Notes: generated by a model not told the origin, from the letters alone. A stretch of 39,301 nt of DNA from an uncultured Bacteroidota bacterium (GCA_902604715.1 CACLAD010000010.1:1-39301), one strand, 5' to 3'; positions 8,289-17,029 are shown, counted from the stretch's first letter. Program-made: numbers and translations.

Positions 8289-8965
8289 TAATTTTGAAAT
8301 TTATACCCAACTCCCTTAATAGTTTTAAAGTATGAATGCCCAATTTTTTCTCTCAATTTTCTGATATGGACATCAATAGTTCTATCACCAACTACAACAT
8401 CCTTACCCCAAACTGACTCTAAAATAAATTCTCTTTTAAAAACTTTACCAGGCTTTGAGCCTAACAAAAATAATAATTCAAATTCTTTTCTAGGCAAAGA
8501 AATATCTTTTCCTTTAAGAGTAACTTTATAACCAGAACGATCAATAACTAAAGAACCAATTTCAATCACTTCAACATTAGACTGAGAAATCCTTCTTAAA
8601 AGAGATTTGATTTTGCTCTTTAAAAGCTTTGGTTTAATAGGTTTTGTTATGTAATCATCAGCTCCAGCATTAAAACCAGCTACCTGACTGTAGTCTTCGC
8701 CCCTAGCTGAAAGAAATGCAATTAAAGTATTTCCTATTTCAGAATTGCTCCTAATAACTTCACAAGCTTCAATACCATCCATTTCAGGCATCATAACGTC
8801 TAGTATTACCAAATGAGGCTTAATTTTTTTTGCTAGTTTAATGGCTTTAGCTCCATTTTCAGCAGTGTATACAAGATAACCGTCACTTTTTAATGTGTAA
8901 GAAATAATTTCAAGAATATCAGGCTCATCATCAACTAATAGAATTTTAAAATTTTCTGAGCCCAA
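8288..8965 (-). CDS. Response regulator, OmpR/PhoB family
   Basis: The 225-residue regulator has a receiver domain (about 7-125) with acidic pocket VDDEPD, phospho-acceptor Asp56 in LVILDVMMPEMDG, the switch segment IAFLSARGED and Lys in DDYITKPIKP. A winged-helix DNA-binding domain follows (about 130-225) with PRKEFELLFLL, VWGKDVVVGDRTIDVHIRKLREKIG and IKGVGYKF. It is the first gene of the pair with the kinase immediately downstream. The start is TTG (no in-frame ATG precedes the receiver domain). The divergent LuxE-like gene starts 83 bases away and could be a target, but no operator is evident. Confidence 0.94.
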   Translation of the reverse strand: MGSENFKILLVDDEPDILEIISYTLKSDGYLVYTAENGAKAIKLAKKIKPHLVILDVMMPEMDGIEACEVIRSNSEIGNTLIAFLSARGEDYSQVAGFNAGADDYITKPIKPKLLKSKIKSLLRRISQSNVEVIEIGSLVIDRSGYKVTLKGKDISLPRKEFELLFLLGSKPGKVFKREFILESVWGKDVVVGDRTIDVHIRKLREKIGHSYFKTIKGVGYKFQN

Positions 8966-8991
8966 AACACGGATTTAATTTTATTAAAATT

Positions 8992-9005
8992 AAAAAAAAA
9001 AAAAA
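8992..9005. repeat. Homopolymer run of 14 A
   Basis: Fourteen consecutive A residues lie in the 83-base divergent spacer between the response regulator and the LuxE-like gene. Runs of this length are prone to slippage and could vary between cells or be miscounted in the assembly. The rest of the spacer is AT-rich with no clear TAnnTTTG box for the plus-strand gene. Confidence 0.9.
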
Positions 9006-9048
9006 GATATAATCTAGACTTAACGTTTTAATAATATATTTTTAATCT

Positions 9049-10026
9049 ATGCATAATTTTGAAAAAATATTTGATATTCAAAATCACTCTGATTTTAAAA
9101 GTCAATGCTTAGATATATATCATTTTCAATATGAGAATAACAAAGTATACCAAAATTATTGCAATATGATTTGTAAGAATCCTAAAAATGTAAATGAAAT
9201 AAATAAAATTCCTTTTTTACCAATTTCGTTTTTTAAAACAAAAAAAATATTATCGGTTGATAAATTTGAAAAAGTATTCTACAGTAGTGGAACCACAACA
9301 AAATCAAGAAGTAAACATTTCATCTCTGATCTTAAACTTTATCAGCAATCTTTTTTAAATAATTTTAGACTTAATTATGGTGATATAAATCAATATACAA
9401 TCATAGCCCTTCTGCCTAACTATTATGAAAATAAACATTCATCATTGATGTATATGGTTGAAAAATTAATAAAATTGACAAATTCAAACGAAAGTGGCTT
9501 TTATCTTAATGATTATTCTAAACTTTCAAAAAAACTAATAGAACTAGACTTAAAAATTGAAAGAAAAACCATTTTGATTGGGGTTCCTTATGCGTTGCTT
9601 GACTTAATTGATTTCAATAAATTTCAATTAAATAATACGATTATAATTGAGACCGGAGGTATGAAAGGGAGAAGAAAAGAAATGGTGAGAAAAGAATTAC
9701 ATGAAAAATTGAAATTAGGTTTTGGAGTCAATAATATACATAGTGAATATGGAATGACCGAATTACTTTCTCAAGCTTATTCAAAAGGTGATGGCATTTT
9801 TAAAACACCATTATGGATGAAAGCTTTTATCAGAGATATAAATGATGCTCAAAACTTAGATTTTAATAAAAAATCAGGGGCAATTAATATAATTGATCTC
9901 GCTAATTATAATTCGTGTAGTTTCGTAGCCACAGACGATATGGGTAAGTTTATTAATGAAAATGAGTTTGAGGTAATAGGAAGGATTGACAATTCTGATA
10001 TGAGAGGTTGTAATTTATTGATCTAA
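9049..10026 (+). CDS. LuxE-like acyl-protein synthetase/acyltransferase
   Basis: The 325-residue product belongs to the LuxE/PaaK-like adenylate-forming superfamily that activates a carboxylic acid or moves an acyl group. Visible motifs are IPFLPISFFKTKKI (53-66), the adenylate loop SSGTTTKSRSKH (79-90), IIETGGMKGRRKEMVRKELHE, and HSEYGMTELLSQAYS. These match the flavobacterial LuxE-like family that occurs without luxCDAB; no luciferase or reductase gene is near, so bioluminescence is not implied. It is a single-gene unit: divergent from the two-component genes and overlapping the end of tyrS by 4 bases. The substrate is unknown; lipid or O-antigen acyl modification is a guess only. Confidence 0.82.
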   Translation: MHNFEKIFDIQNHSDFKSQCLDIYHFQYENNKVYQNYCNMICKNPKNVNEINKIPFLPISFFKTKKILSVDKFEKVFYSSGTTTKSRSKHFISDLKLYQQSFLNNFRLNYGDINQYTIIALLPNYYENKHSSLMYMVEKLIKLTNSNESGFYLNDYSKLSKKLIELDLKIERKTILIGVPYALLDLIDFNKFQLNNTIIIETGGMKGRRKEMVRKELHEKLKLGFGVNNIHSEYGMTELLSQAYSKGDGIFKTPLWMKAFIRDINDAQNLDFNKKSGAINIIDLANYNSCSFVATDDMGKFINENEFEVIGRIDNSDMRGCNLLI

Positions 10027-11318
10027 TCAATAGCTCTTATAAGAAAAGTTTTTTTCTTACCTCTATTCAAAACTATATATTTATTCTTAATTAAATCTTT
10101 TTCGCCAACCACATAATCTTTATCCACTTTATTTTTATTTACAGCAATTGAATTCTCACCTAGAGCCCTTTTCGCATCTGAATTAGAACTCAAAAATCCT
10201 GTCTTTTCGTGAAGTAGTTTAGTAATTTCAACTCCGCTTTTTATTTCGTTTAGGCTAATCTCAGCCGTTGTAACTCCTTCAAAAATATCTAAGAAGATAC
10301 TTTCTTCAACATCATTTATTTCAGAAAGAAAATTTTTACTAAAAAGAACTCTTGATGCTTTTTCAGCATTGTCAAGTTCAACTTGACTATGTACCATTCG
10401 GGTTACCTCAGAAGCTAAAGTTTTTTGAAGAACTCTAAGATGAGGTTCAGCATTATGTTCACTGATTAATTCTTCAATTTTATTATGATCAAGAAAAGTG
10501 AAAATCTTAATATAATTTTTTGCATCTTCATCAGAAGTATTTAACCAATATTGATAAAATTTATAGACAGAGGTTTTTTTAGGATCAAGCCATATATTTC
10601 CCCCCTCAGATTTTCCAAATTTAGAACCATCTGATTTTGTAATCAATGGACATGTTAATGCATAACCCTTTGAATTATCAATTCTTCTAATTAATTCCAT
10701 TCCGGTAGTTATATTTCCCCATTGATCACTTCCACCCATTTGAATTGAACAATTATACTCTCTATTTAGAAATAAAAAATCATAACCCTGAACAAGTTGA
10801 TAAGTAAATTCAGTAAAACTCATTCCGGTTCCAGAATCAGAATCAATTCTATTTTTTACCGAATCTTTAGACTTCATATAGTTTATGGTAATATGCTTTC
10901 CAATATCCCTAATAAAATCTAAAAAAGAGAAGTCTTTCATCCAGTCATAATTATTTTTAATTAGAGCGTGGATGGATAATTTGTCATCAAAAGATAAAAA
11001 CTGAGAAAGTTGTTTCTTTATACAATTTTCATTTTTTTTAAGTGTTGCCTCATCCAGTAGATTTCTCTCCGATGATTTTCCAGACGGGTCACCAATCATA
11101 CCAGTTGCTCCACCAACCAAAGCTATGGGTTGATGTCCACTTTTTTGAAAATGTGCCAACAACATAATTGGTACCAAACTACCAATATGCAAAGAGTCAG
11201 AAGTTGGATCAAATCCGATATATGCAGTTCTTTGGGCATCTTTTAAATATTCTTGTAATCCAGGTGTTGAGTCATGAATTAAACCTCGCCATTTTAGTTC
11301 ATCAATAAAATCCGTCAT
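10023..11318 (-). CDS. tyrS: Tyrosine--tRNA ligase
   Basis: TyrRS charges tRNA-Tyr. The 431-residue class I synthetase shows YIGFDPTSDSLHIGSLVP with the HIGH-type motif HIGS (44-47), VGGATGMIGDPSGKSSERN, the tyrosine-binding YQLVQGYDFLFL and QMGGSDQWGNITTG, and the KMSKS-type loop as KFGKSEGG. The C-terminal S4-like domain is present (EITKLL through GKKKTFLI). Full length for the bacterial TyrS form. It is probably the last gene of the operon glycosyltransferase-pyrC-DUF4296-tyrS (32-base gap from the DUF4296 gene). Its 3' end overlaps the convergent LuxE-like gene by 4 bases. Confidence 0.97.
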   Translation of the reverse strand: MTDFIDELKWRGLIHDSTPGLQEYLKDAQRTAYIGFDPTSDSLHIGSLVPIMLLAHFQKSGHQPIALVGGATGMIGDPSGKSSERNLLDEATLKKNENCIKKQLSQFLSFDDKLSIHALIKNNYDWMKDFSFLDFIRDIGKHITINYMKSKDSVKNRIDSDSGTGMSFTEFTYQLVQGYDFLFLNREYNCSIQMGGSDQWGNITTGMELIRRIDNSKGYALTCPLITKSDGSKFGKSEGGNIWLDPKKTSVYKFYQYWLNTSDEDAKNYIKIFTFLDHNKIEELISEHNAEPHLRVLQKTLASEVTRMVHSQVELDNAEKASRVLFSKNFLSEINDVEESIFLDIFEGVTTAEISLNEIKSGVEITKLLHEKTGFLSSNSDAKRALGENSIAVNKNKVDKDYVVGEKDLIKNKYIVLNRGKKKTFLIRAID

Positions 11319-11350
11319 TTTGAATTATGTTAAACTTGCTGAAAGATAAT

Positions 11351-11809
11351 CTAATTTTCTAAAATATTAGAATTTAAAGTACTGCTCGACTTTGGTTTTG
11401 TCAATTTATTATTTTTTGGTGGCTCAAGAGTAATCTCTTGACTTCTTTTAGCTCTATCTTTTTTGTAATTTTCAATACTATCGATTATTATTTCTCTATT
11501 TAACTGAAGCTTGTTTAATACCTCTTCGTAAATTGACAAGTAAATTTCTAGATCTTTCGAGTAATATTCATTACTATCAACAAACTGAAGGCTATCAATA
11601 TTATATTTTTTTAGGATGTATTTTTTTGGCTTCAACCCATTATTTTCTAAGATTCTTTTATTAATTCCCTTTGAGACACTGATTAGTGACATATCATACA
11701 ATATGTCAATCATTTTATCTTCAGGAATTAAATTGTTGGGTTTTATATTTTCCTCGTTTAAAGAGCCACATGAATAGAAAATTAAGAATATATAAATTAG
11801 TTTTTTCAT
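11351..11809 (-). CDS. DUF4296 lipoprotein
   Basis: The 152-residue product is a Bacteroidota DUF4296 protein of unknown function. It has a lipoprotein signal with the lipidated Cys at residue 14 (FYSCGS), then the conserved block NLIPEDKMIDILYDMSLI, a central helix-rich part with LKPKKYILKKYNIDSLQFVDSNEYYSKDLE, and a Lys/Ser/Pro-rich tail. The protein would be anchored in the membrane facing the periplasm. Its ATG overlaps the stop of pyrC (ATGA), so it is translationally coupled; the dihydroorotase-DUF4296 pair is a recurrent flavobacterial arrangement. No enzyme motif is visible. Confidence 0.85.
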   Translation of the reverse strand: MKKLIYIFLIFYSCGSLNEENIKPNNLIPEDKMIDILYDMSLISVSKGINKRILENNGLKPKKYILKKYNIDSLQFVDSNEYYSKDLEIYLSIYEEVLNKLQLNREIIIDSIENYKKDRAKRSQEITLEPPKNNKLTKPKSSSTLNSNILEN

Positions 11810-13146
11810 CTATCAAAATTAATTTTCATACCCATGCCAGATTCAATTACTTTTCCGTTTGAAAAAACCAAATTTCCGTTAACTAAAGTGTGTAATATTC
11901 TAGACTTAAAAGTCTTATTTTCAAATGGTGACCAATTACACTTGTACAAAAGATTATAGTTTGAAACTTTCCATGGACTTTTAATATCGAAAATTACTAA
12001 ATCGGCATAAAAACCCTCCTGAACAAATCCCCTTTTACTTACATCAAATAAAATTGCAGGATTATGACACATTTTTTGAACTATTTTTTCAAGTGAGATT
12101 TTTTGCTGGTGATAAGCCTCTAGCATTGAAACTAAGGAATGCTGAACCAAAGGACCGCCAGACGGACATGAAATATACGGATTCTGTTTTTCTTCAGCTG
12201 TGTGAGGGGCATGATCAGTAGCTATTACGTCGATTAAATCATTATTTAAAGCATACCAAAGCTTATCCCTATCATTTGATGTCTTTACTGCAGGATTCCA
12301 CTTTATCTTAGACCCTAATTTATCATAATCCTCATCACTAAAGGATAAATGATGAATACATACTTCACAGGTTATTTTTTTTTCTTTGAGTGGTAGTTTA
12401 TTAGAAAATAATTCTAATTCTTTTGCTGTAGACAAATGAAAAACATGTAATCTGGCACCGGTTTTTTTTGCCAGTTTAACAGCCATACTTGAGGAAATAA
12501 AACATGCCTCTTCACTTCTGATTTTGGGATGATGACTTATGGGAATATTTTCACCAAATGAGTCAATATGCAATTTCAAATTATTTTTTATTGTATTTTC
12601 ATCCTCACAATGAACTGCAATTGGAATTTCAACATTTGAAAATATATCTTCAATGGAATTTAGGTTATCTACTAACATATTTCCAGTTGAAGAACCTAAA
12701 AACAATTTTATTGCCGGTATTTCACTTATATTATTTTTTAATATTTCCTCTAGATTAGTATTTGTACCACCGAACATAAAGGAAAAATTAGCAATTGAAT
12801 TTTCTTTAGCTACATCAAACTTTTTGTTAAGCTCGTGGATTGTAGTAGTATTTGGCTGTGTATTTGGCATTTCAAAATATGATGTTATACCACCAGCTAC
12901 CGCAGCTCTTGACTCAGTATATATATTTCCTTTATGAGTTAATCCTGGCTCCCTAAAATGAACTTGATCGTCAATTAACCCAGGAATAACAAAATTTCCT
13001 TCAGCATCAATAATCTTGGTATTTGGAAAACTTGGACTTATTGATTTAGAAATTTTTGAAATCAATGAATCTTCTATTAAAATATCCGATTCAAATATTT
13101 TTTGATCATTTATAATATTTGCATTTTTAATTATTGTTCTTTTCAT
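11806..13146 (-). CDS. pyrC: Dihydroorotase
   Basis: This enzyme closes carbamoyl-aspartate to dihydroorotate in pyrimidine synthesis. The 446-residue amidohydrolase shows PGLIDDQVHFREPGLTHKG (55-73), FEMPNTQP, the probable carboxylated lysine in AIKLFLGSSTG, metal ligands in PIAVHCEDE and ARLHVFHLSTAKE, and the catalytic aspartate in VIATDHAPHT. The first metal-binding HxH is Q61-V-H63 rather than H-V-H; I know the same QVH in other Bacteroidota dihydroorotases, so it is a lineage feature rather than a defect. The glycosyltransferase gene ends 3 bases upstream and the DUF4296 gene overlaps downstream. An allantoinase is the alternative, but the motifs favour dihydroorotase. Confidence 0.92.
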   Translation of the reverse strand: MKRTIIKNANIINDQKIFESDILIEDSLISKISKSISPSFPNTKIIDAEGNFVIPGLIDDQVHFREPGLTHKGNIYTESRAAVAGGITSYFEMPNTQPNTTTIHELNKKFDVAKENSIANFSFMFGGTNTNLEEILKNNISEIPAIKLFLGSSTGNMLVDNLNSIEDIFSNVEIPIAVHCEDENTIKNNLKLHIDSFGENIPISHHPKIRSEEACFISSSMAVKLAKKTGARLHVFHLSTAKELELFSNKLPLKEKKITCEVCIHHLSFSDEDYDKLGSKIKWNPAVKTSNDRDKLWYALNNDLIDVIATDHAPHTAEEKQNPYISCPSGGPLVQHSLVSMLEAYHQQKISLEKIVQKMCHNPAILFDVSKRGFVQEGFYADLVIFDIKSPWKVSNYNLLYKCNWSPFENKTFKSRILHTLVNGNLVFSNGKVIESGMGMKINFDR

Positions 13147-13149
13147 TTT

Positions 13150-13869
13150 TTAATTAAAAAAGCTTTTTAATTTCATTAAAATTACCCCAAAAACAGCTTC
13201 ACCTATTATCGTGCTATTTAGTTTTGATTTTCCAAGCTTTCTGTCGGTGAAAATTATTGGGATTTCAACTATATTCAATTTCTTCAAAAATAGTTTAAAT
13301 TTCATTTCAATTTGAAATGCATAGCCATTAAACTTAATAGCACTTAGATTTAATTTCTTAAGTGACTTAACTGAATAGCATACAAAACCTGATGTAGGAT
13401 CCATTATTTTCATCCTTGTGATTAATCTTACGTAAAATGAAGCAAAATATGAGAGCATAATTCTTTGAAGTGGCCAATTAACAACATTTATTCCATCAAT
13501 ATATCTAGAACCAATACATACATCATTTTTTTCATTTACACAATAGTTATAAAGCCTATATAAGTCTGATGGATTATGTGATAAATCTGCATCCATAGAA
13601 ATAATAAAATCATAATCTTTCTTCATTGCCCATTCAAATCCACACAAATAAGCAGTTCCTAATCCCAATTTTGAACCTCTTATTATTAAATCTAGCTTAC
13701 CCTTGAATTTTGGAATTACTTCTTTAACTTTACCAGAGGTTCCGTCTGGTGAATTATCATCAACAACTAATACATTAATATCTGGGTGAATGGTGAATAT
13801 AGATTCAATAATTTTGATAATATTTTCACTTTCATTGTATGTAGGAATTATAACTAAGACTTCATTCAT
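13150..13869 (-). CDS. Polyprenol-phosphate mannose synthase-like glycosyltransferase (GT2)
   Basis: This GT-A enzyme of the DPM1 type transfers a sugar, usually mannose from GDP-mannose, to a polyprenyl phosphate carrier. The N-terminal motifs are VLVIIPTYNES, VLVVDDNSPDGT, SKLGLGTAYLCGFEWA and the metal-binding DADLSHNP (DxD). MDPTSGFVCY and PIIFTDRKLGKSKL follow, typical of Dpm1-like proteins. There is no C-terminal multi-spanning domain, so it is the short soluble or peripheral form. The reading frame opens with TTG-ATG; I take the ATG at 13869 as the start. It heads the operon that continues into pyrC, DUF4296 and tyrS. Confidence 0.92.
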   Translation of the reverse strand: MNEVLVIIPTYNESENIIKIIESIFTIHPDINVLVVDDNSPDGTSGKVKEVIPKFKGKLDLIIRGSKLGLGTAYLCGFEWAMKKDYDFIISMDADLSHNPSDLYRLYNYCVNEKNDVCIGSRYIDGINVVNWPLQRIMLSYFASFYVRLITRMKIMDPTSGFVCYSVKSLKKLNLSAIKFNGYAFQIEMKFKLFLKKLNIVEIPIIFTDRKLGKSKLNSTIIGEAVFGVILMKLKSFFN

Positions 13870-13883
13870 CAAGATGTTTTTTG

Positions 13884-13891
13884 CAAAAGTA
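13884..13891 (-). promoter_or_regulatory. Candidate promoter -7 box for the glycosyltransferase-pyrC-tyrS operon
   Basis: On the minus strand TACTTTTG matches TAnnTTTG and lies 14 bases upstream of the ATG at 13869. No distinct -33 element is seen, so support is limited to the box and its position. Confidence 0.35.
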
Positions 13892-13928
13892 TTATTTTTT
13901 TAGTTTAAAGATAATGTAATGTTTAATT

Positions 13929-14552
13929 ATGATTAGAGATATAATTTCAAACGATTCACTGACCATATTACTATTTGGATCTATTTTTTTTATCATAATA
14001 TTAAAAAAAATAGATCCAGTCATATTTACTCAAAATTTAAGTTTTAGAAAAAAAGAACTTGTAAATAAAATTTCGACTAACCTATGGGGTATTAAATTTT
14101 TGGAAATACTCTATAATTTATTGTTTATTTCAAATATATCAATCCTGTTGGCATTTTTTAAGGATCAAAATTTTGATCTGATTATTTATTATGAATTGTT
14201 TAAATATGTTTTTATTTTTTTCACTTCAAAAGTTTTATTTGATATTATAATCGGAAAAATATTTTCGATCAATCGTATAATGAAGAGCTATGTCTGGCAA
14301 AAGTTGGTTTATTGTAATTCCTTAGGAATTATCTTATTATTGTTTAATTTTTTTATTGCTTACACAATTTTTGATAAGCAGTGTATGGTATCCTTTTTTA
14401 TTGCCTTGTCGGTATTATATTTAATATTTGCCTACTTCTCCATTTTTTTTTCAATGAAAAAAGTAATATATAAAAATTGGTTTTATTTTATTTTATATCT
14501 TTGCACACTTGAAATTATACCATATTACTATTTGATTAGTAATGTTTTATAA
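13929..14552 (+). CDS. DUF4271 integral membrane protein
   Basis: The 207-residue product is a Bacteroidota DUF4271 membrane protein of unknown function. About five or six hydrophobic segments can be seen, at roughly 11-26, 60-75, 87-107, 127-146, 152-173 and 183-202. The C-terminal KNWFYFILYLCTLEIIPYYYL is the most recognisable block of the family. The gene is followed after 14 bases by hemD, a conserved flavobacterial neighbour, so the two are likely co-transcribed. Nothing shows what it does; no catalytic motif is visible. Confidence 0.85.
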   Translation: MIRDIISNDSLTILLFGSIFFIIILKKIDPVIFTQNLSFRKKELVNKISTNLWGIKFLEILYNLLFISNISILLAFFKDQNFDLIIYYELFKYVFIFFTSKVLFDIIIGKIFSINRIMKSYVWQKLVYCNSLGIILLLFNFFIAYTIFDKQCMVSFFIALSVLYLIFAYFSIFFSMKKVIYKNWFYFILYLCTLEIIPYYYLISNVL

Positions 14553-14566
14553 ATTTTGCGGCGCCA

Positions 14567-15316
14567 ATGAAAGTTAAAACAATACTTGTTTCTCAACCTC
14601 GTCCTAAACTAGAGAACTCCCCTTTTTTGGATTTACAAAAAAGAAGAAGAGTAAAAATTGATTTTATTCCATTTATACATGTAAAAGGTGCTACTGTCAA
14701 AGAAATAAGACTTCAAAAAATTGACCTGACAAAATTTTCTGCTATAATTTTAACCAGTAGATATGCTGTTGATCATTACTTTAGAATCTGTGAAAAAATG
14801 AGATTTAAAGTGCCTGATTCAATGAAATACTTTTGTCAATCAGAGGTCGTTGCATTGTATCTTCAAAATCATGTTGTATATAGGAAAAGGAAAATTTATG
14901 TTGGTAAGAGAACATTTAAAGACCTAATTCCTTTAGTAGAAAAACATAAAAACGAAACATTCCTTTTACCCACTACCGACAAATTGAAACCTGAGGTTCC
15001 AAAGCTTCTTGACGAATTAGATATAAAATGGAAACAGTCGGTGTTTTACAAAACGGTTATAAGTGATTTGTCTCACTTAGCTGATGTTACGTATGATGTA
15101 TTGGTATTTTTTAGCCCCTCTGGAATAGAATCATTACTTCATAATTTTCCAAATTTCCAGCAAAATAATACCAGAATTGCTGTTTTTGGCGCAATTACTA
15201 AAAAAGCCGTTGAGGATAAAGGTTTAAATGTTGATGTCTATGCACCCACGCCAAAGTATCCGTCAATGTCTATGGCTCTTGACAACTATATTTTAAAAGC
15301 GAATAAAAAAAAATAA
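14567..15316 (+). CDS. hemD: Uroporphyrinogen-III synthase
   Basis: HemD cyclises hydroxymethylbilane to uroporphyrinogen III, the branch point for haem and sirohaem. The family is poorly conserved; this 249-residue protein matches the flavobacterial version: ILVSQPRP at the N-terminus, FIHVKGATVKEIRLQKIDLTKFSAIILTSRYAVDHYF (about 35-75), FLLPTTDKLKPEVPKLL, VFFSPSGIESLL and a late RIAVFGAITKKAVEDKGL. It follows the DUF4271 gene by 14 bases and ends 3 bases from the stop of convergent pckA. No other haem genes are adjacent, which is usual in this group. Confidence 0.88.
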   Translation: MKVKTILVSQPRPKLENSPFLDLQKRRRVKIDFIPFIHVKGATVKEIRLQKIDLTKFSAIILTSRYAVDHYFRICEKMRFKVPDSMKYFCQSEVVALYLQNHVVYRKRKIYVGKRTFKDLIPLVEKHKNETFLLPTTDKLKPEVPKLLDELDIKWKQSVFYKTVISDLSHLADVTYDVLVFFSPSGIESLLHNFPNFQQNNTRIAVFGAITKKAVEDKGLNVDVYAPTPKYPSMSMALDNYILKANKKK

Positions 15317-15319
15317 ATA

Positions 15320-16945
15320 TTATTTAGTATTTGGTGCTCCAGACAAAATTTCTTTGTCTGCTTTGTCGGAAAATTTTTCAAAATTGTCAACAAAAGCTTG
15401 GGATAACATATATGCCTTCTTGTAATATTTCTCATCATTATTCCATGTTTGTCTTGGGCTTAATACACTTGTTGGAACATTTGGACAAATTCTTGGTTGC
15501 ATCAAATTAAAAACTGAATGGATATGGTAATTATCTGCATTTAGGTTATCTAACTCACCAGAAATAGCCGCATTAATCATCGCTCTGGTATATTTTAACT
15601 CCATTCTTTTTCCTATGCCATAAGGCCCACCTGTCCAACCAGTATTCACTAACCAAACATCAACTACTGATTCACTCATTTTCTCAATCAACATCTTTGC
15701 ATAAACGGTTGGGTGAAGAGGCATAAAGGGGGCTCCAAAACATGCAGAGAATGAAGGAACTGGCTCATCAACACCATCTTCAGTTCCTGCCAGTTTTGAT
15801 GTATAGCCAGATATAAAATGATATGCCGACTGACTTGGGTTTAATTTTGAAATGGGAGGTAAAACACCAAACGCATCAGCTGTCAAGAAAAAAATATTTT
15901 TTGGATTATTTCCTATAGATGGTTTTTTTATATTTTTTATAAAATTAATCGGGTAACTAACTCTTGAATTTTGAGTTATAGTTTTATTATCAAAGTCAAC
16001 AGTGCCATTTTCATCAATAATAACATTTTCTAATAGTGCGCCTTGTTTAATTGCTCCAAAAATCTCTGGTTCTTTTTCTTGAGATAAATTTAAAACTTTT
16101 GCGTAACAACCTCCCTCAAAATTAAATATGTTATCATGATTATCCCATCCATGCTCATCATCTCCAATTAATTTTCTTGATGAATCAGTTGATAATGTTG
16201 TTTTGCCTGTACCTGAAAGGCCAAAAAATATTGAAGTATCATTCTTTTCGCCTGAGTTAGCGCTACAATGCATAGGAAGGATATTTTTTTCAACAGGTAA
16301 GGAAAAATTAAGAATTGAAAAAATTCCTTTTTTGATTTCTCCTGTATAACCAGTTCCACCAATAATTATGATTTTTTTTGAAAAATTAATTATTGAAAAA
16401 TTCTTATTATCAATAGCATCTACTGATGGATCTGCTTGAAAATTTGGAGCTGAAATTACGGTCCATTCAATATCAAACTTCTCTTCCTTTGAAGGTCTTA
16501 AAAACATATTATATGAAAAAATATCACTCCACGGATATTCGCATATAGTCCTCAAATTCAATCTATTTTTTTCTGATGCGCAAGCATAACAGTCTCTAAC
16601 ATACAATTCCTTTCCCGAAAGGTGAGCGGTTAGCTTACTATATAAATTTTCAAAAACGTCTGGATTAATAGGTCTATTTATTTCACCCCACCATACTTTA
16701 TCTTGTGTAATATCATCTGAAACAATATATCTGTCTTTTGGAGATCTCCCCGTAAATTTTCCAGTATTTATTGCAAGTACATTATTATCAGTTAGGATCC
16801 CTAATTTGTTTTCAACACAGATTTGATAAAGCTTTTCAACAGAAAAATTATAATTTATTTTAGCACCGAGAAACCCGTATTGTTCCAATGAAATACTCTG
16901 CTTATCTAAATCGTTTGCGTTTCGATTCATGTGTTGGCTTTTCAA
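15320..16945 (-). CDS. pckA: Phosphoenolpyruvate carboxykinase (ATP)
   Basis: PckA converts oxaloacetate and ATP to phosphoenolpyruvate and CO2 in gluconeogenesis. The 541-residue protein contains TGRSPKDRYIV (65-75), FNxxFLRP-like YNMFLRPSKEE, IIIIGGTGYTGEIKK, the PEPCK P-loop FFGLSGTGKTTLS (240-252), IGDDEHGWD, FEGGCYAKV and FLTADAFGVLPPIS. All are as expected and the length is complete. The ATG at 16945 is used here; a second ATG five codons in (16930) is possible. It is divergent from saccharopine dehydrogenase across an 84-base spacer that contains a 20-bp palindrome, so both genes may be under a common regulator. Confidence 0.97.
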   Translation of the reverse strand: MKSQHMNRNANDLDKQSISLEQYGFLGAKINYNFSVEKLYQICVENKLGILTDNNVLAINTGKFTGRSPKDRYIVSDDITQDKVWWGEINRPINPDVFENLYSKLTAHLSGKELYVRDCYACASEKNRLNLRTICEYPWSDIFSYNMFLRPSKEEKFDIEWTVISAPNFQADPSVDAIDNKNFSIINFSKKIIIIGGTGYTGEIKKGIFSILNFSLPVEKNILPMHCSANSGEKNDTSIFFGLSGTGKTTLSTDSSRKLIGDDEHGWDNHDNIFNFEGGCYAKVLNLSQEKEPEIFGAIKQGALLENVIIDENGTVDFDNKTITQNSRVSYPINFIKNIKKPSIGNNPKNIFFLTADAFGVLPPISKLNPSQSAYHFISGYTSKLAGTEDGVDEPVPSFSACFGAPFMPLHPTVYAKMLIEKMSESVVDVWLVNTGWTGGPYGIGKRMELKYTRAMINAAISGELDNLNADNYHIHSVFNLMQPRICPNVPTSVLSPRQTWNNDEKYYKKAYMLSQAFVDNFEKFSDKADKEILSGAPNTK

Positions 16946-16979
16946 TAAATTGAAAGATTAAAATTAATCTAAATTATTT

Positions 16980-16999
16980 AATTAATACTAGTATTAATT
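16980..16999. promoter_or_regulatory. 20-bp perfect palindrome in the pckA/saccharopine dehydrogenase divergent spacer
   Basis: The sequence aattaatactagtattaatt is its own reverse complement over all 20 bases. It lies 35 bases upstream of the pckA start and 31 bases upstream of the saccharopine dehydrogenase start. Length, symmetry and position suit a dimeric regulator's operator. The Lrp/AsnC protein encoded directly after saccharopine dehydrogenase is the obvious candidate binder. AT-rich DNA gives chance palindromes, but a perfect 20-mer with a central CTAG is uncommon. Confidence 0.6.
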
Positions 17000-17029
17000 T
17001 ACTAATATTATATTTTTAAATTAGGTTGT

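Noticed and set aside
12558-12937. Two plus-strand frames opposite dihydroorotase
   Set aside because: They are antisense to a complete pyrC gene, and no conserved features are visible in either.
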